A stretch of DNA of 64,000 bases from Ephemerocybe angulata (Eukaryota; Basidiomycota; Agaricomycetes; Agaricales; Psathyrellaceae). Position 1 is the first letter of the stretch. Every line of letters starts with the position of its first letter. The DNA is taken from assembly GCA_013368325.1 (NCBI GenBank), contig JAACJK010000227.1:62001-126000 (forward strand). Reading direction: 5' to 3'. The notes under the pieces were generated by a model. The model did no database searches and had not been told where the DNA came from. It was given only the letters and a program-made list of their open reading frames with translations. The position numbers and the translations under genes are program-made. This document shows positions 44,602-55,632 of the stretch, one piece after another.

Positions 44602-45982
44602 TTATGAGTGAGACGATGCGGGTGGGTGAGGAGTACGGGCGGCTAATATATCACTCTTTAACTTCCGGCGGCCCTTAACAAGCTCAGTCACCAAGTCAGT
44701 AAATTTCTCTATATGAGGTAAACTGGTTGCCTTGAAGTTCGTGCGTGAGATGCGCCGCAGTTGATTGTACTGAGCAGCGAGCTTGAATGCGAATGCCGAT
44801 TTTCCCGGTTCGTTCTCCGTTTTCTTGCCCAGGTCTGACCATACTAATGACATCTTTGAGAAGTACTTAGCAGTTCGCAGGAGCTCAGCAAGCTTCTGCT
44901 CCCACTCTTCTTGCCACCGATACATCTCTGCCTCAGCGCGAAACCATTGAACTCGATCGCCTACGCCAGATTTCGGACGTCATTGTTAGCTCAGTATGGA
45001 TAACTGCTAAGGCCATTGCTTACCTTCACTCAACCATTCCTCAACCTCTTTATCTGACATTCCACGAGGTGTTGTGACCTTCCATATCCAGCCCTCTGTG
45101 GTGTTGACTGAGACTGGGTCATCTGTCTCCACCAGCGGTATGGGTACAGATACATGCGATGGATTAGGCGCCGTGGATTTATTGGCGCTGCCGCCATCAA
45201 GGCGTCGTTTCTTCCCTTTGAGACCGAGACTTTTTGAGGGACTCTTACGCTTTTCTGTATTAGCAGTAAGTACACATAATCACACTTCGATTCTGAGAGA
45301 AACACGTACGCGGACTTCGTTGAGATGTCTGTGTTGCGACAGGAACCCTATCCTCATCCTCGCTGCTATCCCCATGAGTCCCACTTTTTGTGATGACCGA
45401 CTTTGCCACACGCTTCCCAGAAGTCCACAACATTGAGTCAGCTGTGTACGTATCACCAATAGCTCGTTTAACAGTGGTGGACTTCCGGAAAAGCGACTCG
45501 AGCGTGAGGGGAAGGAATGTAGGGTCGTCTTCCGGCATGCCGAGTCGCACAAGCGCAGACCGGATCTTTTTGTACAGGTCCATGTTGCTATTGCGACGAC
45601 GGCGTGCTTCATCGACTTTTGACTGTTCTCGGGTATGCCGCTCCTGCCCATAGCACTGGGACTTTTTGTTGGCAGTCAATGAATCGTAGAATTGAACATC
45701 ACGACGCAGCTGTGATAGCACATCATATGCAGCACCCTCCAACATCTTTCTCTCCCCGTCTGCGAGCGATAGAAGTGAGAATTTAACTCGATCTGAGTGA
45801 GTAAAGTCAGATGGGAGGAATAAGGTCATGGTTTCAACGTTGAGGTTGGATGGTTTGGAAAGTTCGACTGCAATGTGGTCAAGTAGCTGCGGGGTAAACA
45901 TTACCCGGCTCGGGACCACTGGATCGATGCCCACCTTCTTGAAATAGAGGACGAGGCCAAGCGCCTCGATCTTATTGAGCAA
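44602..45982 (-). pseudogene. C-terminal fragment of a KDZ transposase
   Basis: Minus-strand exons about 45982-45310, 45254-45024 and 44960-44602 join in frame (about 420 residues). They match the tail of CxC2-type KDZ transposases: MTLFLPSDFTHSDR, EGAAYDVLSQLRRDVQFYDS, DLYKKIRSALVRLGMPEDDP, LTLESLFRKSTT, DRVQWFRAEAEMYRWQEEWE and KSAFAFKLAAQYNQLRR. The cysteine clusters and the RNase-H-like core are missing. The first ~15 residues as written (MLNKIEALGLVLYF) are only the antisense of the neighbouring gene, so the true fragment begins near 45930. It cannot be an active transposase. Confidence 0.75.
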
Positions 45983-47567
45983 GAAAAGGGTGATCGGTCG
46001 AAACGAGTCTCTGGTGGTGCCCTGCGCAATGTTGCGATCGCAAACTTGTGGAACGGACTTACGGATGATGAAAAGGACATGTGGAACTTGCAGGAAGAGT
46101 CATTTGCATCGGATGTCGAAGAGTGCGTCGTTCTAGCTCCCCTGTCAAACTCAATATACTAATACATATGTGAGATAGGAATCAGGAGTACTTTCCGTTC
46201 ATAATGACCGAGGCGTTCAGAGAAATGTGTGGGCGTAAAAACTTGGGCTCGGTACTAATCAAATTTGGCTTTGCCTTGCGCCGAAGCGACGGATCTCTTA
46301 CCTCTGGCATGTAAGTTCACTTTCCTATGATACTATGCACCTTATCCCTGACATTATGCCGGCGGAAGAACTCACACAGGATACGACGCTTTGACGGACG
46401 AGGCTTTGTCCTTTGTTCCAGATGATAATGAACAACGGGCGGATGAGTGGCGAGTTCTTGCCGATCGTCTCTTACCACGTACGTTGTATTTTGCTTTGGT
46501 CAATCATTATGGTTAATCCCTCGCTTTAGGGCGCCCGGAACCAAGTGCGAAGCTACCCACTGACGCGACCGGTGCTCCGGTTTTTCCCTCTGTGGATTTG
46601 CTGGCAGTTAGTGCAGCACAGCTACAGGAGTATTTTACTCAATACTTTAACGAGCTATGGGGTAAGTCAGTCCATATCCCTCGGTAGAGAACTTCGTACT
46701 CATAAGTTCGAAGATCTAACCTGGCCGTCAGAGCCAGGAATGGTCTCCATCCCACTTCATGATATCATCGCCCAACCCGACATCTATATTGATCTTGAGA
46801 AGTACCCATTACTGAGTACAATCAGGCCCACCGGGGTACGCGAGACAATGGACCTTGCGGAGATGATCATGAAACTGCAAGGCTTGGACACCCCATTTCG
46901 CTTCCGCACGCGGGATGACATTGCAAGGCGCCGTGTGAGTCACAAGGTCGACGCTGAAGAAGAACAGACTGCCGGCGATGAATATCAGGATGACGAGCTC
47001 GAGACTTCGTTGAAACTGGCGACCTCTGAGGACGAGAAAGTGCTCCTTGCTGCGTGCGAGGCACTAAAACAGGGCACCGCACTTCAAGGAGATATATCTC
47101 CGACTTCTCCGCAGCTCCAGCGAACGCCAATCCCTGAGGCATCGCAACCTCCGAGCCCTCAGTCGGCCCATCATACGTCCCCAGCTCATGCTTCACGACG
47201 CACCTCGCCTGAGACCAACCCAAATCCGATTAACAAGCGCAAACGAAAGGCGTCGGACGCAGCGCCAAGTAACGAGGGTCCCCGCCGAAAACTCCGTTCT
47301 CGGATTGAGACGGAAAAAGGGCCGGAAATTCCAGCGTCTGATTCAAAGTTGGAGTCGGAGAGTGCAAAGCACACAGTGACAACTGAGTTGACTCAGACGG
47401 GCGGCAAGCGGCGGGAAAAGAAAGGGCCCAAGCAAAATGCAACTGGCGGGAAGCCGAAGAATCCGAAGAAGAAATTCAAGGGGTGGGCGTATGAGCTCGA
47501 AGATGGAACTATTGTGGACTATAAGCCTGATAGCAGCGATGGTGAGGGAGAGGGCCGCAGTAAGTAG
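45934..47567 (+). CDS. HMG-like accessory protein of the KDZ element (5' end uncertain)
   Basis: Exons of about 45934-46122, 46180-46310, 46369-46479 and more, ending in a long exon of about 46733-47567, can be followed with GT-AG sites. An early segment, ALRNVAIANLWNGLTDDEKDMW, resembles the second half of an HMG box. Then comes MTEAFREMCGRKNLGSVL, a Ser/Pro-rich region and a very basic end (KRKRKASD, KKGPKQNATGGKPKNPKKKFKG) before YELEDGTIVDYKPD. Proteins with HMG-like N-termini are known companions of KDZ elements. No start codon is convincing at the 5' side, which abuts the deletion junction, so the gene may lack its first exon. Probably nuclear and DNA-binding if made. Confidence 0.55.
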
Positions 47568-47927
47568 GTATTCCATTCCAAACTCTTTAAATATGTATAC
47601 CATACCATCTACTTCATAATGAACTCGACGATTTAAATATGTGATCCCTTTAAATAATGAATGGACTCTTTAAAGATCCCAGAGGGCGGAGCTGTTGTGC
47701 GATTATTGGAATGTGTCTTTAAATATTGGACTGGTATTTAAAGCGGGGGTGCCAGCAGCGTAATTATCAGGGAGTCTTTAAATACTGTGGTCTTTAAATT
47801 CGGTCGGTCAGAGGTGCCAGCATTGCCGACCAGAGCTGTAGCATAATCCCCAGGCGAATCTTTAAATATTGCGCTCTTTAAAGCGGATATCTGTCGATAG
47901 ACATTATTTAAACCAGGCTTATTTGGT

Positions 47928-49000
47928 TTTTTGATGTAGTACCTCCACAGCGCTAAGAACGTAAGCTATTTGAGCATGAATGAGTCCAGACTGCACGAGT
48001 CTGGTTGAAGTACCTACGGTGTGGCTCTCGGTACCTTTCCGAGTCCGCTTCGATTAAGCGCCTGGGAGCATTGGTCGGCGTCCTTCCCTCCGTCTCACGC
48101 AATAGCTCGTGGCACGTCGGATGGCGCAGTTGCGTAGCTCAGGGTCAAAAAAGATCATTTCATTTGTGGGTCGTCCACCCTCATTTATCCCTTTTTCGGT
48201 GTCCTCCGACAGGTGGAGCTCCATACTTAGCGAGAACGTATTCCGTTGTTCTGCCGCTGCGAACGTTCTTTCGACAGTCCAGTAATACTTGATCACGCTG
48301 CCGAACCTGCGTCCCGGTATCAGTCAAGACTACGGCCAGGATCCCCCGATGCTCCTATTCTCGCACCTTGGGCCAGTCTAACCCAATTCTGAGAGCAGGA
48401 ACAACGAAAGCGCTGTCAAGATACCAAGGGATTACCATCTTCGAGAATTATACATCCTCAAAGATACAAACGCCAGATGGGAGAAGAACGAGCGAGCTCG
48501 AGGCCAAACAATCAAGAACGACCCGGCAGTGGAAGAGGAAGAAAAGCGCTGAAGACACGTCGCTCCGTAAAAGTCATTGCCAAGCACGACCCAACATGGC
48601 CCAAATAAACCCCAATCCGCCGGCGCCAATGCGGATTCTCTTGAAAGCTTGATGGGCTTCTTCGTGTTGGCGCCTTGCTCGTCGGCGTCTTCCTTCCTAG
48701 AAACTAACACGCGGCATCTAGTAGTAGCATAACCGTACATTCGGATTTGGTTCGGATGATGCGGGATACAATGTCGGTCAATAGGTTGTATGATGGTGGA
48801 CTGACGATATGAGAGGAAGGAATAACGATAAGCATACCTTGACGGAATTCGAATGTCGCTCGATCTCTCAAATACTTCTTTTCTTATGAGCCTGGGTATA
48901 TATCTGAAGGCTGATCACGTACATACTATCCAAAAACTTATCTACCGAGCTATGACCTATAAATTGGTATCAATCCAATCCGGATACATATTACTTGCGA
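47928..49000. other. intergenic with repeat R (copy 1)
   Basis: From about 48478 to 48790 lies a sequence that recurs near 57670-58230 and 60050-60330. Shared blocks include GCCAAGCACGACCCAACAT, AACCCCAATC, AACACGCGGCATC and ATTCGGATTTGGTTCGG. It lies 3' of the ferritin-like gene. No coding role is recognised. Confidence 0.55.
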
Positions 49001-50226
49001 TCACCAGCTCCACGCGTTGTTCTCCAGAGCACTCTCCGCACCATCCCTCTCCTGATTCGCCGACATCATCAAGAGAGCCGGTCCTGCGACCATCTTATCA
49101 TCCCTGACAGACGAACCATCCCCCTTGATGACGTACAGCCACACAGCACCCTTTCCACCGATGCTCTGGGGTACCGTCACGGAGAAGCTCCCGTCAGCAT
49201 TCCCAATTAGAGGATAGCTCTCCGTGTTCATTCCGGTCATGAAGCCAGCGAAAAGTGTGTCTTCCGCGGTGTAGAGGGTGTTGGGGAAGGAGATGGAGAT
49301 GCTTTCTCCGGGGCGGACGGTGTCGGGAACGGTGAGAATGGGCCAGTCATTCAGACCTTTGGGGAATATGTCATCTGGGACGGTGCCGGGCGGGCAACTG
49401 GTGACGTATCCGCCGGCGATTGTCCAGGTATCGTTCAACTTGAGAGGAGACTAGGCGCATAATGGGCGCCCCATGTCAGCACAATTGAAAGTCTTCAAAT
49501 GAATGGCCCTCACCTCAAAGCTCATATCCGCCAAGTCTTGGTACTTGACCGCAGTGCTGATCCAGGTGGCATATCGTGCTTCTAGACCTAGCATCTCGCC
49601 AAACGCGGTGGTGTATTTCTGAGCGACAGATAGTCAGGTTTGGCACATCGCAGCCCGAACTACGAATAAATACTCACATCTGAATGGCTATGCTCGAGCG
49701 CTCCGGCAAAGGTTGAAACCGCAAGCGCTTGCATCGCTTCACTCAGGTTGATGAAATCCTCGGTCGTTTTGACTGGGCTAGGTAGGATAGAGTGAGTATC
49801 GCAGATCACCAGGTTACCGAGTGGACACTCACAAAGCATAGTCGCAATGCCCTGCGGCATCGGGGTCTCCGAGGTTGCTGATCTCATTAATCAGGTAGTC
49901 GGAATGGTCTTGATAGGTCTTCCGAATTTGCTCGTATCCCCGGCGTACGTAGTCTGGGTGCCCTGCAGCACGGAAGTCGTCTGCAGAGAGTAGGGAAAGG
50001 GAGGAATCGTAGAATGCGAAAACGAGCTGCTCGAGTGACAAGGCGTAGACGAGGAAGCGCGAGTCTGTCAGGAGTGAACCGTTAATATCACTGTGAAGGA
50101 GTGGGTGGATGTGCACGTACTGTAATCGTCGCTTGCCGCATCACGCCGAGCGCTCGAAGCTGTTGGAACGGCGAGCGTAAATGGGAGCAAGGCAGCAAGA
50201 AGGGTGAGACAATGAGAGAGCTTCAT
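49001..50226 (-). CDS. secreted ferritin-like (Rds1-type) protein, full-length copy
   Basis: Minus-strand exons 50226-50121, 50064-49833, 49777-49678, 49618-49514 and 49450-49001 join in frame; 330 residues. Residues 1-20 are a signal peptide (LTLLAALLPFTLAVPTAS). The helical part has ALSLEQLVFAFYDSSL, SADDFRAAGHPDYVRRGYEQI, DHSDYLINEIS, DFINLSEAMQALAVSTFAGAL and ARYATWISTAVK, the arrangement of the fungal ferritin-like/Rds1 family. That family is secreted or surface-linked and stress-responsive in yeasts; its activity is unknown. Metal-ligand residues are not obvious. The last exon adds a C-terminal beta-rich part (CPPGTVPDDIFPKG, PGESISISF). Two shorter paralogs lie at 58.7 and 63.0 kb. Confidence 0.85.
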
Positions 50227-50362
50227 GGCTAATAGGGATATGTGGCGATATTCAGAATGCGACAGATGGCAGATAGTGCGATGTGAGTTCTTTCGCGGGC
50301 CCCTTCTTATAGCACCCCATCTTGACTGGAGTACTCCTGTCGCCTTTCATTCTTCTTGAACT
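50227..50362 (-). promoter_or_regulatory. promoter-proximal region of ferritin-like copy 1
   Basis: This stretch is shared in outline with the regions upstream of the paralogs at 59689 and 63921 (for example CGACAGATGGCAGAT and TCTTATAGCA, a likely TATA-type site in minus orientation). Confidence 0.5.
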
Positions 50363-50470
50363 ACAGCTAGGCGTCGTCGTACAGCTAGGGGTCACCGTAC
50401 AGCTAGGTTAATCGTACAGCTAGGGGTGTCGTACAGCTAGGGGCCGCCGTACAGCCGGGTGTCGTCGCGT
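50363..50470. repeat. 17-18 bp minisatellite (six units) upstream of ferritin-like copy 1
   Basis: ACAGCTAGG or ACAGCCGGG units start at 50363, 50381, 50399, 50416, 50433 and 50451, separated by GTCGT-type spacers. The tract lies about 140-240 bp 5' of the start codon on the minus strand. Confidence 0.85.
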
Positions 50471-51685
50471 ACGCGACAGTACAGCAGACCGCTAGCCCAG
50501 TACTTACTAGAAGTCGAGATCACTTAGGTACGATCGCCAGGCTGGGATAGCGATCTGGCTCCACTACTATCAAAGGGGCAGTATCCAGAGGAATGATGTG
50601 AGGCGTAGAAGATATTAAGAGGCACATTTAAGGATGATTTTACCTTCAGTTTCTATCCGCCTCAGTGCTGTTCTGTGGCATGATGAGTTTCCACCACTTC
50701 TTGGTCCACTCCGAAGCGATGGTAACGAGTTTAACCATTTACGTCCCTGAGAGGCGTTTCCATGCGGTTTAAAGACCATATGACTACCCTAAGGCTACTG
50801 CAGTATGTCGCCACAATGGGTGTGTTGACCAGCAGTCGAGGGGCGCAACTTTCGTGATGCGACGCGACGGGCGCTTATCCGTGATATATGTAACACAGCC
50901 ACCTGATGCAAAAATGGGTGCTCAGTACTCAATCCTTACCGTTCCCTGCCTAGATAGGTAGATTCTAAGGGCTCCAGGACACTCATATTCAGATCAATTA
51001 CAGGAGTTCCCGCCCGTTGTACCACTGCCCATCCGTTTCCCCCACCTCCCGACAGTCCCGCCCGCACCCTATGAGCCGCGCAAATCCAGGCGCGCGTTTC
51101 ACTTCATCGGTGCTGACGCCTGCTACCGTAGGGTAGTGGTCTTAGGGCATATAAACTCTCCACGACTGATGTCCTCTGCGCCGAGTCGTGATGGCGCGAA
51201 CGCTTTTTGGCACTACTGCCCGTACCTGACCCCTCCAGAGTTTTGAGTCGCCCATTAAGAAGCGTCACACCTGTTAGACCTTAGTTGTGCACACGTCTCG
51301 CAATTCGCCGCTCGTCGATCTCTCAGTCCTCTGCTAATCATCATCTCACATTCCTTTACTTGCCAAGCACCCTCATTACTCGTTGCTTCGCCATCTACAT
51401 AGTTACTATACCCGACTCCCACAGGATCAATTCATGCCGAATTCCACATTCCTTTGTAATCCACGAAATCTGGTAGCACTGGTGTTATGTGACCGTGACG
51501 GACCTTTTCTCCTGAAGCGAGTCGTGCCGATCTTACCTGGACTGCGCAGCTGACAACGCACGCGTTGGATATCACCGATATGAGATAGATTAGCAGTCCA
51601 AGAACATAAAGGCCAGCCATACTAGCCTATGTACCGCCAACCATACAGCGACACACTCAATCCTCAACCAGTTACATCGTCAACC
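50471..51685. other. intergenic; duplicated promoter of the secreted protein array
   Basis: 50480-50560 recurs near 59920-60005 upstream of ferritin-like copy 2. About 51435-51660 is the upstream block of the first tandem secreted protein gene and recurs at 54885-55130, with a shorter part at 53880-54010 (shared block GCAGCTGACAACGC and ATAAAxGCxAGCCAT). The latter is probably the TATA region. The rest holds nothing recognised. Confidence 0.6.
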
Positions 51686-52157
51686 ATGCGCTTACCCCTG
51701 CTCGCAGCCCTCCCAGTCGCCCTCAGCCTCCTCAGCTTTACAACAGCGTTCTCCACAGACCATGAGCATGTACGCATAATAATCCCCAATGACAGTCATC
51801 TAAGCGATTAGTACTGACCAACCTGGCCCATTCGCAACTCACAGAGTCTCGACGCGCGGGAGGACATCGACGCCCTCGCCACCCGCGAACTCCTGACCAA
51901 ACTCTCCACGCGCGATCTCCTAGACGAGCTCACGGAGCGTCTCGAAAGGCGTGGACCCCGTGGTGTTGTTAAGTCTTACCAGTGCACTCATTGCAAGCAG
52001 TGGATTCTAAGGAAAGTAAGTCCCAAAATCCAGTTCATGGACCTCCGCCGTACACCATAATACTCGCACCCTCTTGCACATTGACTGATTTCTCACATAG
52101 GATAAGAGGAGGAGCTGCCCCCGTTCGCCGACGGAGGGAACTCACGAGTTCAAATGA
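51686..52157 (+). CDS. tandem small secreted protein 1 (ARE-YID/STREL family)
   Basis: Exons 51686-51769, 51845-52015 and 52101-52157 give 103 residues. The signal peptide covers residues 1-22 (LPLLAALPVALSLLSFTTAF). Exon 2 begins SLDAREDIDALATRELL and continues KLSTRDLLDELTERLERRG with a dibasic site that a Kex2-type protease could cut. The mature tail would be about 30 residues with CTHC, a basic exon join, SCPRSP and THEFK: a C-x2-C ... C ... H set. Introns are phase 0 at both positions. It is the first of three head-to-tail copies in 4 kb. Function unknown; probably a secreted peptide precursor. Confidence 0.75.
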
Positions 52158-54038
52158 CCAGAATTTCAAGGGGGGAAGAAGGGCAAAGGCGGCGAGGCAG
52201 TACCAGAATGGAGGCCTGGTTAGAGGGCGCTGGGAGGTGCTGCTGCACTGGTGCGCTGCGCATGTGGATTTTCCACGTAATAGTATTACCAATCGGATTG
52301 TTGAAATGGACTTGCCTAGGATCGGCAGTGTGAAATCCTCAAGGGAGCACAGCGCAATGGTTTGTAATGGCAATTGTAGCCAAAAATACAGCGAGCCTGG
52401 GTAACACTATCTTCCTTGACGACTGCCGTTGAATTCATTAGACGAGCACTACTTTCCTGGCACCAACACAGCTCATTGGGAGTCGGTGACTCGGCGAGGC
52501 AGTGCTGTTAGCTGCCCGAACATGGCGGGAAGGATCCTACCTTTCCCTCGACCACCGAGCCCGAGAGCGATGGTAGAGGAACATCCCCCATACTCACCTG
52601 AGTCCTCCACACTCACCTTACTACCCCCGAAGGATGGCGAAGTCGACTTGGAGGATATCTCGGCTTCTTCCTTCCGGCCTGGGACGGCGCTAAAGGTGTT
52701 CCAACTCCCAATCATAAAGGTGAAGTAAGTCCGTACGCTAATATGTAAGCTGACTATTTGTGGGAGATTTTCTGGCTCTGGAGTCTGCCGGTTGAAGCCG
52801 GCCTTATGCAGACAGTTTGATAAGGATCCGCAGGCATGCCGTGATCTCGTCGATGATAACCGCGAAGTTGCGTGACTTGAGGCGGACGCGGTGTGCTGCG
52901 CGAGATGGTCAGTATAAATTGAGGAAGGAGGAAGGGAGTGAACAAGAAGCAAGTGAAAGCCGACGACGTACTTTCCGTGGATAGAAACACGCCCAGCCTC
53001 CTTATCAGGGTTCACAACTGCAAAAAAAGCGCAGTCAGTGAGCTCAAGTTCCCAACATCGTGTCAGGCTCGCCTCGACCGTCCATCACGAACGAATTATC
53101 GCACTCTGTGCGGTCTGCTTCGTGACACAACGATTCCATCACGGCGCGCCATGATGTGTGTGCTACTAGTACTAGTATAGAAAATTTCAAAATATCTTCC
53201 CTTCACAACCTCCCTTGATCACTGCGCATTCGGAACTGTCAATGTGTGATAGACAAGCAAAAATATCCAGGAAAATGGTAAGGTGTGACAATATTTACCA
53301 TTGATGTGAGGTACATATGCTCAAGGCGTTTCAAGCTAGCAAATGGCAAGGGCATTATTTCTGGCTGAAGCAAAAGGGGTAACATGCGTGGAACATGCTA
53401 TTATTCGAGTAAATTGATTGTTTGCTAATTGCTTGTCCTCGTCGGCCACTGGCAAGCGAGGCGAATTCGTCTCACATTGCACGGTAAATATATTCCCACC
53501 CTCACCAGCATCCAGATAGGGAATTCTTCTCTTACGCTTCTCTCTGAAGGTTGGCTTTGAAAGGGATTGGTACAAGGAACTCAGTGATTGAACCAATGTG
53601 CGACTCTTATTGACCTTGATTCATCTTTGATGAAGTATCGTGAAGCCCTGGTGAAGCCGCGACTTCAATTCACTTCACTTCACCTTGGTTGCGCATGGGA
53701 CATTATCGCACGTTACGGCTGCCAAACAAGCGATCCGCTCCGTGACACAACGACTCAATCATGGCGTGCCAAGATGTATGTACATACTACGGAACAGATC
53801 TTCCCATTACAACCTCCCTTATGCAACCTGGGTGCTAATACGGCAGCCTACGCCCATTCCAGTTTCCCGGAGAGCCTCGATGTCTCTATGTATGTCGCAG
53901 CTGACAACGCCCATGTGTTGGATTTCACCGATCTGAGATAGACGAGCAGTCCAAGACCATAAAAGCCAGCCATACTAGCCTATGTAACACCAACCAGACA
54001 CCGACATACTCAATCCTCAGACAGCTACATAGTCAACC
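52158..54038. other. spacer of the tandem array with relic coding pieces
   Basis: On the minus strand at 52800-53020 there is an exon-like pair (NPDKEAGRVSIHGK and RNFAVIIDEITACLRIL). The latter recurs downstream of the third copy at about 55950-56030 (ARDFAVIIEESTACLRI). It seems to be the end of a neighbouring gene duplicated with the array. The family is not recognised. 53640-54010 includes the duplicated upstream block of the next copy. Confidence 0.45.
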
Positions 54039-54562
54039 ATGCGCTTATCCCTGCTCGCAGCTCTCCCAGTCGCGCTCAGCCTCCTAAGCTTCACAGCAGG
54101 GTTCTCCACAGACTACGAGCATGTGCGCACAATAATTGCCATTCGAATCACATCCAAGCGACAAGTACTGACTGACGATACTGACCTATGCGCTACCCCC
54201 AGGGTCTTGATGCGCGGGATTACATCGACGCCCTCGTCACGCGCGAACTCCTGACCGACCTCTCCACGCGCGAACTCCTGGATGAGCTCACGGAGCGTCT
54301 CGAAAGGCGTTCTAAGGCCTTGGGCCGGTGCAGCAAGTGCAAGAACCTAATTTATCCAGAAGTAAGTTCTGAAAATCCAGTTCATAGGCGATCCGCCGTA
54401 CACCATACTACCAGAATTCCCGTGGACATTGACTGACTTCCCACATAGATGCTGTCCGAAAGTTGTCCCCATCCGCGGGGCAAGGGGCCGGAGCTCCACG
54501 ACCACATTGGCCCGGTGGTTCCGTATCCTGAGGGATCTAAGAAGGCGGGAGGAAGGAGATAG
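54039..54562 (+). CDS. tandem small secreted protein 2 (ARE-YID/STREL family)
   Basis: Exons 54039-54122, 54203-54361 and 54449-54562 give 118 residues. The signal peptide is nearly identical to copy 1. The signature is at its clearest: LDARDYIDALVTRELL, DLSTRELLDELTERLERRS. The tail has CSKC, then NLIYPE at the exon join, then SCPHPRGKGPELHDHI, so the likely ligands are C-x2-C ... C ... H-x-H. The C-terminus is longer than in copy 1 and ends KKAGGRR. Confidence 0.75.
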
Positions 54563-55154
54563 GTAGTGAGGCAGCACAAGGCTGGAGACTTGTTTCTGGG
54601 AGTAAGATGTGGAGGATGTTGAAGAATAATAAAGATAATCCAATTTGGCCCGCGTTGATTATGTAGAAAACACGATCTTTGCCTGCTCACATATACTGAA
54701 ACTTTTATATCATGAATCACAAAGCCAGAGCGTAATCAATGGGGTGAACGTCATTTGCTCTCAATCCACGCGCGCTGAATCGAATCGCTCTGAGATGATC
54801 CACCAGACCAAGTCCAGTGTGCAACGTCCTTCACATTGGGTGGGTGCAAAAACAGATAACAGCGCCCAAGAGGATTAGTTCATGCTGAATTCCACATTCC
54901 TTTGTAACCTACAAAATCTGGTAGCAGGATTTGCCGTTTGTCGGCCTTACTGGTGTTATGTGACCGTGATGGACCTTTTCGCCTGAAGCGAGTCGTGCCG
55001 ATATTACCTGGACTGCGCAGCTGACAACGCTAACGTTGGATATCACCGACCTGAGATAGATGGGCAGTACAAGACTGTAAAAGCAAGCCATAATAGCCTA
55101 TGTAACGCCAAAACACACCAACCTACTCATTCTCAAATAATTACATCGTCAACC
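54563..55154. other. array spacer with duplicated promoter block
   Basis: 54885-55130 is about 90 percent identical by eye to 51435-51660. The exception is a 21 bp insert after CTGGTAGCAG (GATTTGCCGTTTGTCGGCCTT) near 54930. No gene is seen. Confidence 0.6.
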
Positions 55155-55632
55155 ATGCGCTTAACCTGGCTCGCAGCTCTCCCAGTCGCCCTGAGCCTTC
55201 TCAGCTTCACAGCAGCGTTCTCCACAGACCATGAGCATGTACGCATAATGATCCCCCATGAAAGTCATCTAAGCGTTCAGCACTGACCAACCTGACCCAT
55301 TCGCAACCCACAGAGTCTCAACGGGCGGGAGTACATCGACGCCCTCGCCACCCGCGATCTCCTGACCGACCTCTCCACGCGCGATCTCCTAGACGAGCTC
55401 ACGGAGAGGGCTGTCAGAACCTGGAAGTTCTCTGGCCGGTGCACCCAGTGCGGGAAGTGGATTCTTGTGGAAGTAAGTTCTAAAATCCAGTTCATAGACG
55501 ATCTCCGCCGTACACTATACTACTCGCACTCTCTTGCACATTGACTGACTTCTGACATAGAATAAGAAAAAGAGCTGTCCCCAATCGCAAACGGCGGGAG
55601 CTCACCATTTCACGAGGGGAAGAAGGGCATAG
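55155..55632 (+). CDS. tandem small secreted protein 3 (ARE-YID/STREL family, dibasic site lost)
   Basis: Exons 55155-55238, 55314-55472 and 55561-55632 give 104 residues. The signal peptide and the LNGREYIDALATRDLL, DLSTRDLLDELTER segment are as in copies 1 and 2. However, the LERR of the sisters is replaced by AVRTWKFSG, so the dibasic site is gone. The tail keeps CTQC, then KWILVE at the join, then KKKSCPQSQ and AHHF. If cleavage matters in this family, this copy should be processed differently. Confidence 0.75.

Larger units (their letters stand above)
44339..47927. mobile_element. 3.6 kb KDZ deletion derivative with TTTAAATA subterminal repeats
   Basis: The ends are inverted and about 40 bp long with mismatches. 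They share ACC-A-AT, then TTTAAATAAT-TCTATCGACAGAT (left 44339-44377, right 47889-47927). CTTTAAATA boxes are strewn over 44350-44590 and 47580-47900. Inside are two genes read outward from a central junction: the C-terminal part of a KDZ transposase (minus) and an HMG-like accessory gene (plus). The flanks (TTTTCCGTA and TTTTTGATG) do not form a clean target duplication. The element ends the Plavaka gene. Confidence 0.75.

Noticed and set aside
31498..47927. LTR or LINE retrotransposons in the transposon nest
   Set aside because: I found no reverse transcriptase, integrase or long direct repeats. All recognisable elements are of the DNA type.
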